A DNA stretch of 40,022 nucleotides from Paenibacillus camerounensis (GTDB lineage: Bacteria; Bacillota; Bacilli; Paenibacillales; Paenibacillaceae), in NCBI RefSeq assembly GCF_000723885.1, contig NZ_CCDG010000050.1, positions 1-40,022 of the forward strand, read 5' to 3'. A program made the position numbers and the translations under genes. The notes under the pieces are model-generated. The model was not told the DNA's origin. It saw only the letters and a program-made list of their open reading frames with translations, and did not search any database. Below, piece by piece: positions 8,284 through 15,136 of this stretch (position 1 is its first letter; each line of letters opens with the position of its first letter).

Positions 8284-8545
8284 GATGAAGCAAAGGCTAA
8301 TCCGGTGGCGCTATTCGCTGCTGCGGGGAATGTTTGGACTTCCGGCCGCTGTTAGGTTTGGATTTCTCCATTTCAAACCGCTCGCCGCGGTAGAAATCTG
8401 CAGACAGCATATGCTTCCGATGCCAGCTTTCCTACGGAAAGCTTTTAGGCGGACGCTATCGCTCCTGCAGTTCCAAACTTCCCCTCCGCTGCTCCCGCCT
8501 GCCTGGCGGGACTTCCTCTCCCCTTATCCGGGTGAAAGTAAGGGC
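8284..8545. repeat. Structured intergenic repeat, copy 2 with internal insertion
   Basis: Same order and orientation as copy 1, with near-identical outer blocks. The right arm of the central stem is replaced by about 45 bases (roughly 8399-8446). That insert contains its own hairpin, AGCTTTCC-TAC-GGAAAGCT. Copies 1 and 2 are direct repeats separated by about 70 bp. Confidence 0.75.
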
Positions 8546-8625
8546 AAGGTATCTTCTCAACAATAGCGCACAACACCTCCATAATAGCTTCCTTAGTTCA
8601 TCAGCACTTACCCTGTCCTGAATAC

Positions 8626-8673
8626 AAAAAAAACAGAGCAAGAATACTCCCGTAGGAGAGCATTCTTGCTCTG
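8626..8673 (-). terminator. Rho-independent terminator of cueP
   Basis: On the minus strand CAGAGCAAGAAT pairs perfectly with ATTCTTGCTCTG, with a further CTCC/GGAG pairing inside, and is followed by eight T residues (plus-strand A-run 8626-8633). Confidence 0.93.
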
Positions 8674-8710
8674 CTGATCTTTAATGTTACTTCCAAGCTT
8701 GGCCCAACCC

Positions 8711-9262
8711 TCACCCCAACTGCATCGTAGTCACACACGTATCATTCTGCTCAAAGGTAGAAATTTCGGACACTGCTTGTTTGCCGTCCTGTTCGATCGT
8801 TACATTATAAGTCTTATCCCGCGGCAGCCATAAATCAATGAAGCCGTTAGGCTGGGATTGTACGGTCTGCTTATCCATAACCTGATTGCCCGCGGCATCC
8901 TGGACCGATACGCTGAAATCCTGGGCCGGCATTTCTCCCTGGCAGCCGGTCAGGCTATGTGTGGCGCACGGATGCGTCTTAGTCACATAGGGGGCGATGG
9001 AGACAAAGAACTCGTCCTCCGGCAAGCTATAGGTGGCGGATTTACCATCTGTTTCTTGCACAACAAGCTGTGTGGAGGAAATGGATGCCGATTCTGCCGT
9101 CAGCGTGCGGCTGCTGTAATCCTGCACCAGCTGTTTTAGTGCGGTTGCATCTAAGGCTGTGCCAGAGTTGGCATCGTCCCGGCTGCCGTTTCCTGCGTAA
9201 AAAAATGCTCCTGCCGCAATGATTACCGCTAACCCGGCAGTCAGTAAGACTGATTTTTTCAT
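8711..9262 (-). CDS. cueP: CueP-family copper-binding protein
   Basis: This 183-residue protein begins with a hydrophobic N-terminal segment (residues 4-22), without a lipobox cysteine, so it is either secreted or membrane-anchored. The CueP core follows: EFFVSIAPYVTKTHPC, then THSLTGCQGEMPAQDF, ending NDTCVTTMQ. The three family cysteines are Cys99, Cys107 and Cys176, which in Salmonella CueP bind copper. It therefore probably handles Cu(I)/Cu(II) outside the membrane. The start is an ATG behind AGGAGG. It is monocistronic, with a promoter-like TATAAT at 9294-9289 and its own terminator. No copper ATPase or CueR/CsoR gene is next to it. Confidence 0.88.
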   Translation of the reverse strand: MKKSVLLTAGLAVIIAAGAFFYAGNGSRDDANSGTALDATALKQLVQDYSSRTLTAESASISSTQLVVQETDGKSATYSLPEDEFFVSIAPYVTKTHPCATHSLTGCQGEMPAQDFSVSVQDAAGNQVMDKQTVQSQPNGFIDLWLPRDKTYNVTIEQDGKQAVSEISTFEQNDTCVTTMQLG

Positions 9263-9288
9263 GGAATATTCATCCTCCTGTCTCTACT

Positions 9289-9316
9289 ATTATAGTCCAG
9301 CCGGAGCACCTGCAAA
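9289..9316 (-). promoter_or_regulatory. Predicted promoter of cueP
   Basis: On the minus strand a perfect -10 TATAAT (9294-9289) lies 16 nt downstream of TTTGCA (9316-9311), a 4/6 match to the sigma-A -35. It lies about 27 bp upstream of the cueP ATG. Confidence 0.55.
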
Positions 9317-9380
9317 CTAGGGCCTTCTGGAAGCTCATTACTACGAAACTAACAGGATTGTATTATCGCAGCTTTGGTTA

Positions 9381-9409
9381 TTGGATCATCTGGAAAAAAT
9401 AGCTATAAT
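9381..9409 (+). promoter_or_regulatory. Predicted sigma-A promoter of the lipoprotein gene at 9474
   Basis: TTGGAT (9381-9386), a 17-nt spacer and a perfect TATAAT (9404-9409) precede the gene by about 65 bp. Confidence 0.65.
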
Positions 9410-9473
9410 AATAACCACAAGGCTGAAGATTTTATCCTGGCCGAAGAGACACTTTTGGGAGGGGGGAGAAGGG

Positions 9474-10145
9474 ATGAAGCGTCTTATTTTGTTATTAGTA
9501 CTCTTATTTACTCTAAGCGCATGTAATAATTTTACCACGAATGTCTATGAACCTGAAATCCCTGTTTCAGTTATCGGCAAAGAAGCCCAAAAAACAGAGC
9601 ATTCAGCCATTACTAAAGTCAAACCTTCAACGACATCCGATTTTTTGGCAAAAGATAAGGACGGCCTATCTCTATGGGACTTTGAAACCGCTTATGCCAT
9701 GTGCGTGACTGCTCTATCCGATTACTACAAGGCAATATGGAACGGCTCTGATATTCATTTGGATTCTTACTTCGATAACAAGAACCTGAAGCAAAATATG
9801 CAACAAAAAATCACTTCCCAGCATCATTTATTCCTCAAGAACAAACTCACAGATAATGCAGTCACAGGTCTCGATATTGGTGTTGAGCAGGTGGAGTTTA
9901 ATAATGAAGGTGACTTCTTCTATTTAAAATTAGTTGCAAGTGTAAACAAGGAGATAGGAAGCTTTGCTGAACCTACCGAATTTCTAATACAAAGTTTAAA
10001 TGGAAACTTAGTTATTGTGGATTGGTATTCCAGTGGAAAAGATAGCTATGATTCATTTGCAAGAGGAGAACGGCAGATTATCAATAGACCCAATATTTGG
10101 AACGAAAGTGAATGGCTCGAAAAAAATAATTTGATCACGAATTGA
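9474..10145 (+). CDS. Lipoprotein of unknown function
   Basis: This 223-residue lipoprotein has signal MKRLILLLVLLFTLSAC (lipobox LSAC, Cys17). I recognise no domain. After a Thr/Ser/Lys-rich linker to about residue 50, the rest reads as a small alpha+beta domain: a helix around WDFETAYAMCVTALSDYYKA, then beta-rich segments, including FFYLKLVASVN and LNGNLVIVDWYSSG. An NTF2-like fold is possible but only a guess. The reading frame extends back to 9381, but the ATG at 9474 has the purine-rich site GGGAGGGGGG and starts the signal peptide. Base composition is more AT-rich than the neighbours, which could indicate acquisition or a poorly expressed accessory gene. It stands alone, convergent with the orphan binding-protein gene. 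Confidence 0.8.
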   Translation: MKRLILLLVLLFTLSACNNFTTNVYEPEIPVSVIGKEAQKTEHSAITKVKPSTTSDFLAKDKDGLSLWDFETAYAMCVTALSDYYKAIWNGSDIHLDSYFDNKNLKQNMQQKITSQHHLFLKNKLTDNAVTGLDIGVEQVEFNNEGDFFYLKLVASVNKEIGSFAEPTEFLIQSLNGNLVIVDWYSSGKDSYDSFARGERQIINRPNIWNESEWLEKNNLITN

Positions 10146-10159
10146 AAATTGTGTGTAGA

Positions 10160-10201
10160 GCGTGTCTGAAGATTACGAGTGCAGCGGGTTTTCAGACACG
10201 C
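10160..10201. terminator. Hairpin between convergent genes
   Basis: GCGTGTCTGAA (10160-10170) and TTCAGACACGC (10191-10201) are a perfect 11-bp inverted repeat with a 20-nt loop, between two convergent stop codons (10145 and 10228). It probably ends transcription from both sides, although the U-runs are poor. Confidence 0.6.
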
Positions 10202-10227
10202 ACTAGAGCCTATTCGATTACTGCCCT

Positions 10228-11745
10228 TTACCCGCCACTCCCCGCCTTGGCCAGCGCCTCCGCATATTCCTGCATGATCAGGCTGCCGCCGCTTGATTTC
10301 CATTTCTCCACTTCCGCATTGAACTCTGCCGCATTCATATTACCGAGGATATAATTATAGGTGGCATCGGTAATAATCGTCGACAGCTCGACGTTCTTCT
10401 CATCATAGGTCGGGGAGCTGAGCGTCAGCGTCGGATCGTCCACAACAAACTGCTCATTATCGCGGCTGAGCTGCTCGGCCATGGCGGTCAGCTGCTCTTT
10501 CTGCACGACTTCCAGAATGTTCTTGTTGCTGATATCAGCAATCATCAGGGAGTAGAGCGGATTAACCTCATTGACCCGCAGCTGCGAGGTTTCCTCCGGC
10601 AGGATGACCTTGCCGTTCTCCAGCTTATAGTGGCGGCCTTCGATGCCGTACTTCATCAGATTGGCTACATCCTTATCCATGCTCCGGTCAAAAAAGCGCA
10701 GGACCTCCTTCAGCTCATCCTCATTCGCAATCGCTTTTTTGGAGAACAGGTACAATCCGTTGTAATTGGGGATCGACCATACCCTGTATCCGTCAGGGCC
10801 TTCGATCCGGTTAATGAGCGTAAGCTCCGCCTGCGGATTAATGGCCTGGGCTTCAATCGACAGCCGCTGTACATCCGTCATGCTGCCGATAAAAATCCCG
10901 GCTGTGCCGCGGATAAACTTATCACGCTGTACCTCCTTGCTGGTCAGGGCAAAGTCCCGGTTAATTAATTTTTCTTCATATAATTTGTGCATGAAATTCA
11001 TTGTGTCCATATACTCGGGCGTATCGAACTCCGGAATGAACTGCCCGTTCTCCAGCTTCCAGTTGTTCGGTGTGCCAAAGTAAGAGCTTAATGTTTTGAA
11101 CACGCCGTAGACAAGGTCGTTGCGGTCCACCAGCCCGATTGTATCCTGCTTCCCGTCGCCGTCGGGATCATTATAGGTGAACTGCTTCATCACTTCGTAC
11201 AGCTCTTCCAGATTCTGCGGTTTGTCCAGCTGCAGCTGATCCAGCCAATCCTGGCGGATAATAATCCCCTGCCTGGAGGAGGGACGCTCTGTATACAGGC
11301 CATAAATCTTGCCGTCCACCGCAGTCTGGCCGAGAATCGCCGGGTCCAGCTGCTTCAGATTCGGGAATTCCTTAAGATAAGGACCGATCTCCCAGAAGGC
11401 GTTGGAGCGGACCGCATTTTTAACCAGATTATAATCCGTAAATTTGACAAAAGTGACCTTAACGAGCGAATTCGTTGTCAGCGCCGTGTTCATTTTATCA
11501 CTATAGATCCCTTCAGGTACCCAGGTTATATCCAGCTTCACTCCCGTCCGCTGCTCAATCTCACTCACAATCTCTTTAGACGGCTGCTGCGGAAAATGCA
11601 GCGGAGCGAGAATAGAGATCGGCGGCAGGGCCTGATTGGGCTGATCGGAATCCGTATCACTGCATGCGCTTAATACTGTTAACGGGAGCAAAGCAAGCAG
11701 ACAGCAATACCGGACTACTGAACTCCGTACGAGTCTTCCGAACAT
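10228..11745 (-). CDS. Orphan solute-binding lipoprotein (LplA/YtcQ type)
   Basis: This 505-residue lipoprotein starts MFGRLVRSSVV with a hydrophobic signal ending VLSAC (Cys28). The ATG at 11745 follows GGAGG; a longer frame to 11790 is not supported. The binding domain matches the protein at 6235-7803 throughout: FWEIGPYLKEFPNL, RQGII, DPDGDGKQDTIGLVDRN, YGTPNNW-like FGTPNNW and the C-terminal ITDATYNYI. It is thus a paralogue that probably binds a related oligosaccharide. No permease or ATPase gene accompanies it. It is divergent from the AraC-type membrane regulator, so it may feed the upstream permeases or present ligand to the sensor domain of that regulator. The second idea is inference only. 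Confidence 0.9.
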   Translation of the reverse strand: MFGRLVRSSVVRYCCLLALLPLTVLSACSDTDSDQPNQALPPISILAPLHFPQQPSKEIVSEIEQRTGVKLDITWVPEGIYSDKMNTALTTNSLVKVTFVKFTDYNLVKNAVRSNAFWEIGPYLKEFPNLKQLDPAILGQTAVDGKIYGLYTERPSSRQGIIIRQDWLDQLQLDKPQNLEELYEVMKQFTYNDPDGDGKQDTIGLVDRNDLVYGVFKTLSSYFGTPNNWKLENGQFIPEFDTPEYMDTMNFMHKLYEEKLINRDFALTSKEVQRDKFIRGTAGIFIGSMTDVQRLSIEAQAINPQAELTLINRIEGPDGYRVWSIPNYNGLYLFSKKAIANEDELKEVLRFFDRSMDKDVANLMKYGIEGRHYKLENGKVILPEETSQLRVNEVNPLYSLMIADISNKNILEVVQKEQLTAMAEQLSRDNEQFVVDDPTLTLSSPTYDEKNVELSTIITDATYNYILGNMNAAEFNAEVEKWKSSGGSLIMQEYAEALAKAGSGG

Positions 11746-11830
11746 TCCTGCATCCTCCTCATAAGCTATATATGTATTAATAACTGCCAATTATTGAATA
11801 TTATTCTAACGTAAGTCATTATTAGAGAAA

Positions 11831-11859
11831 ATGATTATTGCGGCACCAGATGATTATTG
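11831..11859. promoter_or_regulatory. Candidate AraC-type operator (direct repeats)
   Basis: ATGATTATTG occurs at 11831-11840 and 11850-11859, 19 bp apart, between the divergent binding-protein and AraC-type genes. About two helical turns between direct repeats is usual for AraC-family sites. Confidence 0.45.
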
Positions 11860-11926
11860 TTATTATCCTCCATGATGCATACACTTAAAGCAGACTGTTT
11901 CTAATAAAGAAAAGGTGTTGAATGCT

Positions 11927-14266
11927 GTGAAACACTTAAGCTTTCTGAGCAAGCTAACGCTGTTTACCTTTGTGATCAGCACGATTCCGGTATTGTTTAT
12001 CGGATCATTCTCTTATCTCACATCCTCCAATGAAATTCAAAAAAATGTTAACAAAAGCAAAATGGAACTCATTTTACAAATTAACTCAAATGTAGAGCAT
12101 AAGCTGACTACTGTCAATCAGACTTTGAATCAGGTGGTTAACTCCTCAGTGCTCAAAAAAGCATTGAATAACCCTTTAAATGTAACCGATTTCATTTTAT
12201 ATAACGAGCTGAGAACCGAGATCCGCAATATGCAGTCCTTTGACACGAAGCTGGAGGATGTCATTCTGCTGAACCAGCGCGAGAACTGGATGATCAAAAA
12301 TTCCGGCCTGTACCGCCTGAACGAATACCAGAATTATGAGCAGCTGGCCAACCTGATGAATGTGCGTGATTCGACCTCATGGGTGCTGAACCCTTCCTCC
12401 CTGTTCTACAGCGAGGAGAGCGTCAATGTCACCGGCTGCGATTACAGCATCAGTCTGATCAAGAAGCTGCCAACCAACAAGCTGCAAAAATACGGGCTGG
12501 CGCTCGCCAATATTCCGGCCTGCAGCCTGCAGGACTTCATTAACTCGGAGATTGATCCGCTGGACAGCATCATTGTACTGGATGAATTCGGCCGCATTCT
12601 GCTGCATCCCGATAAAGAGCTGATTGGCAGGCCGGCTACTGCGGGGGGCTTCAATGATTTTTCGCTCGTAACGGGCATGAGCGAGTCTGCAGGCCAATTC
12701 AAGACGGTGATCGGCAAGCAGGATTATTCTGCAACCTACCTGCGCTCGCAGCTGAACGGCTGGACTTATCTGTCAGTCACCTCCATTAAGGGCCTGACCA
12801 AGGAGTCCTCCAAAATCGGAACGTACACCCTGCTGATCTGCGCCTGCATGCTGCTGCTGTCCGTCCTGACTGCCTGGCTCGGCTCGCGGCGGATGTATTC
12901 TCCGATACAGCGGCTGCTTAATCAGATGGGGCTGCGCAGACCGGGAATCAAGACCCGTTTTGCCGATGAATTCCAGTCGATAGGCGAGCAGATGCATCAT
13001 CTGTTCCAGTCCAAGTCGCAGCTGGAGAAGGAGCTGAGCCAGCATATCCGGCAGGTCCGCACTTTCTTCCTGACCAAAGCCTTTCAGGGCAGCATCAAGA
13101 ACCGCGAGCTGCTCGAAGAGCTGGAGCAATACGGGTACAGGCCTATCATTGAGGAATGGAGAACCATGGCCGTCATTACCCTCAGTATCGACTACTCCTC
13201 CGAAAGCAGCTATGACAAAAAGGATCTCCATCTGCTGCTGTTCGCCGCCCATAATATGGTTGAAGAGCTGGTGCCGCCGGGAGAAAGGCTCGCTCCTGTT
13301 ATAATCGACCATGCCGTGGTAACGCTGATCGGGAGCACAGAAGGCAGTGCCGAGGCCTTTCACCGTACGCTCTATGCGCTGACGGAGAATCTGCAGCAGG
13401 AGATTAACAGCTACCTGAAGCTGCAGGTGAGCATCGGCCTCAGTCTGCCCTTCCATAATACCGACAAGCTGCCAACCGCCTACAAGGAGAGCCTTGAAGC
13501 GCTGAAATACCGGATCACGCTTGGTAAAGGCATTATCATCCAGTACGAGCATATCAACTCAGGCAATCATTATCTCAACCTTAACTATCCGGTGCATACT
13601 GAAAATGACCTGATGGATGCCATTAAGCTGGCCGATACGGATAAAGCCAAGGAGCTGCTGCATAAGCTGTTCGGCTGCATTTTCAAGCTCGGACTCTCGC
13701 CGCAGGAATATCAGATTCCGCTGCACCGCCTGCTGGGCAACATCCTGATTATGATGCAGGAATCAGGGATCAGCCTCAATCAGATCTACCATGTGAACGG
13801 CTCGCTGTTCGAGGAGCTGACCGATCTGCATATCGTTGCTGAAATTGAGGACTGGTTCTGGAGTATTGTCATTCTGCCGATGATCCGGGTTTTCCATAGC
13901 CGGCAGAATGCGCAGTATCATAATATTTCGGAGAAAATCATTGATATCGTGCAGCATGATTACGATAAGGACCTGACGCTGGAGGAATGCGCTTCGCGCC
14001 TGCATTATAACGCCAATTATATCAGCAGCGTCTTCCGTAAGGAGACGCAGTATTATTTCAGTGAATATCTGGCGATGTACCGCTTCAAGATGGCCAAAAA
14101 ATGGCTGGAGGAAACCGATATGCCGATTAAGGATATCGCCGCCCGATTGAGATATAACAATTCACAGAACTTCATCCGCTCCTTCCGCAAACAGGAGGGC
14201 ATGACTCCCGGCCAATACCGCGATAATGCTTCCTCCCGTCCCCGGGCTGTGCCGGATGATTATTAA
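11927..14266 (+). CDS. AraC-family regulator with extracellular sensor domain (YtdP-like)
   Basis: This 779-residue membrane-bound one-component regulator starts with a short tail and TM1 (about residues 9-31). An extracellular region of some 260 residues resembling a dCache-type sensor follows. TM2 is LLICACMLLLSVLTAWLG (near residue 300). A cytoplasmic linker leads to a C-terminal pair of AraC helix-turn-helix motifs: LTLEECASRLHYNANYIS and IKDIAARLRYNNSQNFIRSF. B. subtilis YtdP (about 772 residues), next to ytcPQ/lpl genes, has the same plan. The frame opens at GTG 11915, but that codon overlaps the purine-rich site. The GTG at 11927 is 9 nt behind AAAGG and is preferred. It likely activates the pectin operon and/or the divergent binding-protein gene in response to external saccharide. 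Confidence 0.88.
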   Translation: MKHLSFLSKLTLFTFVISTIPVLFIGSFSYLTSSNEIQKNVNKSKMELILQINSNVEHKLTTVNQTLNQVVNSSVLKKALNNPLNVTDFILYNELRTEIRNMQSFDTKLEDVILLNQRENWMIKNSGLYRLNEYQNYEQLANLMNVRDSTSWVLNPSSLFYSEESVNVTGCDYSISLIKKLPTNKLQKYGLALANIPACSLQDFINSEIDPLDSIIVLDEFGRILLHPDKELIGRPATAGGFNDFSLVTGMSESAGQFKTVIGKQDYSATYLRSQLNGWTYLSVTSIKGLTKESSKIGTYTLLICACMLLLSVLTAWLGSRRMYSPIQRLLNQMGLRRPGIKTRFADEFQSIGEQMHHLFQSKSQLEKELSQHIRQVRTFFLTKAFQGSIKNRELLEELEQYGYRPIIEEWRTMAVITLSIDYSSESSYDKKDLHLLLFAAHNMVEELVPPGERLAPVIIDHAVVTLIGSTEGSAEAFHRTLYALTENLQQEINSYLKLQVSIGLSLPFHNTDKLPTAYKESLEALKYRITLGKGIIIQYEHINSGNHYLNLNYPVHTENDLMDAIKLADTDKAKELLHKLFGCIFKLGLSPQEYQIPLHRLLGNILIMMQESGISLNQIYHVNGSLFEELTDLHIVAEIEDWFWSIVILPMIRVFHSRQNAQYHNISEKIIDIVQHDYDKDLTLEECASRLHYNANYISSVFRKETQYYFSEYLAMYRFKMAKKWLEETDMPIKDIAARLRYNNSQNFIRSFRKQEGMTPGQYRDNASSRPRAVPDDY

Positions 14267-14280
14267 CCCGGGCAGAGCAA

Positions 14281-14321
14281 AGCCGCCGGAAGTTCAGCAG
14301 AGGATGCTGATGCCGGCGGCT
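14281..14321. terminator. Bidirectional hairpin between convergent genes
   Basis: AGCCGCCGG pairs with CCGGCGGCT and an inner TTCAGCA/TGCTGA stem continues it. The hairpin lies between the stops of the AraC-type gene (14266) and the DUF3153 lipoprotein (14344), followed by AT-rich sequence on the plus strand. Confidence 0.8.
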
Positions 14322-14343
14322 ATTAATTAATAATGTTATATAT

Positions 14344-15051
14344 CTACTGCTTCATCTGCCTGCTTCTCCTCGAACGAACAAGCCAGACCGCCGCTGCGCC
14401 GGCCACCAGCACCAGTCCCCCGCCGGCGACGGCAATATTCTGTACCTGCGGCACGTAGACCACCAGCTGAACCGGCTCGGTATCGGCCATGGTGATACGC
14501 CAGGTCAGGGAGTTCCCTTCCCGGGCATCTGCATTGTTAGGACCGTATAAGTTGTACGGCAGCGTTAATTTGAAATTCACCGCCAGATTCTGCAGCAGCA
14601 GACGGACCAGCGATTCCGGCACATTAAGGCTGCCGATGCCGTCAATGATCTCATCGGTATAAGCATTCAGCTTCGGCTGGGCCGTAACCTCGTATCGGGT
14701 ATACAGCCAATTATCCTTTTGAGTAACCTCAGTATCTATAATATCCAGGCTGCCGGCATTCTTCTGCAGCTCCTCAAACGACTTGTAGGTCTTCAGGAAC
14801 TTATATTCGGTTGATTTACCGCTTTGGCTCTTGTCCAATTCTATACCTGCGTCCGCCAGCCTGTCCCTCAGCACCTCCTCCAGCTTGCCGCCGGCCAGAG
14901 ACTCCGCTCTGGAACTCAGCAGCATGCTGAAGGCCAGCTCCAGGCTTCCGTTCCTCTTCACTGTCATATGCGCCGTTCCGCTGGCGCAGCCGGTTATAAG
15001 AAGCAGCATAGACAGGATCAGTGCGGCCAGGCTTACTCTTCTCCCCTTCAA
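14344..15051 (-). CDS. LppM-domain (DUF3153) lipoprotein with C-terminal membrane anchor
   Basis: This is a 235-residue protein with a type II signal (lipobox ITGC, Cys22), a beta-rich extracellular domain of about 175 residues, a second hydrophobic segment near the C-terminus (IAVAGGGLVLVAGAAAVWLV) and a basic tail (RSRRSRQMKQ). This double anchoring and the opening phrase HMTVKRNGSLELAFSMLL fit the DUF3153/LppM-type family, whose function is poorly known. The start is a TTG behind GGAGG. It lies downstream of kimA on the same strand, with a hairpin and a TATAAT between, so it may have its own promoter. Confidence 0.75.
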   Translation of the reverse strand: MKGRRVSLAALILSMLLLITGCASGTAHMTVKRNGSLELAFSMLLSSRAESLAGGKLEEVLRDRLADAGIELDKSQSGKSTEYKFLKTYKSFEELQKNAGSLDIIDTEVTQKDNWLYTRYEVTAQPKLNAYTDEIIDGIGSLNVPESLVRLLLQNLAVNFKLTLPYNLYGPNNADAREGNSLTWRITMADTEPVQLVVYVPQVQNIAVAGGGLVLVAGAAAVWLVRSRRSRQMKQ

Positions 15052-15080
15052 TCCTATCCCTCCCGTACTCCGTTTTCTCC

Positions 15081-15086
15081 ATTATA
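15081..15086 (-). promoter_or_regulatory. -10 element upstream of the DUF3153 lipoprotein
   Basis: On the minus strand a perfect TATAAT lies about 30 bp before the TTG start. No good -35 is visible at 16-18 nt, where the kimA hairpin begins. Confidence 0.4.
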
Positions 15087-15093
15087 CACACTA

Positions 15094-15129
15094 AAGGGGC
15101 AGAACCGGGAATTGTCCCGCTCTGCCCCT
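15094..15129 (-). terminator. Hairpin after kimA
   Basis: On the minus strand AGGGGCAGA pairs with TCTGCCCCT, with an inner GGGA/TCCC pairing, directly after the kimA stop. It is followed by TTTAG, a weak U-run, and then by the TATAAT of the next gene. Confidence 0.65.
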
Positions 15130-15136
15130 AGCCCGG

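Noticed and set aside
7883..8641. Several open frames of 60-100 codons within the repeat region
   Set aside because: They run through the repeat copies in both strands, are Arg/Pro/Ser-rich and are not conserved in frame between the two copies.
12773..13552. Minus-strand open frame of 259 codons opposite the AraC-type gene
   Set aside because: Shadow of the regulator's coding region with no independent support.
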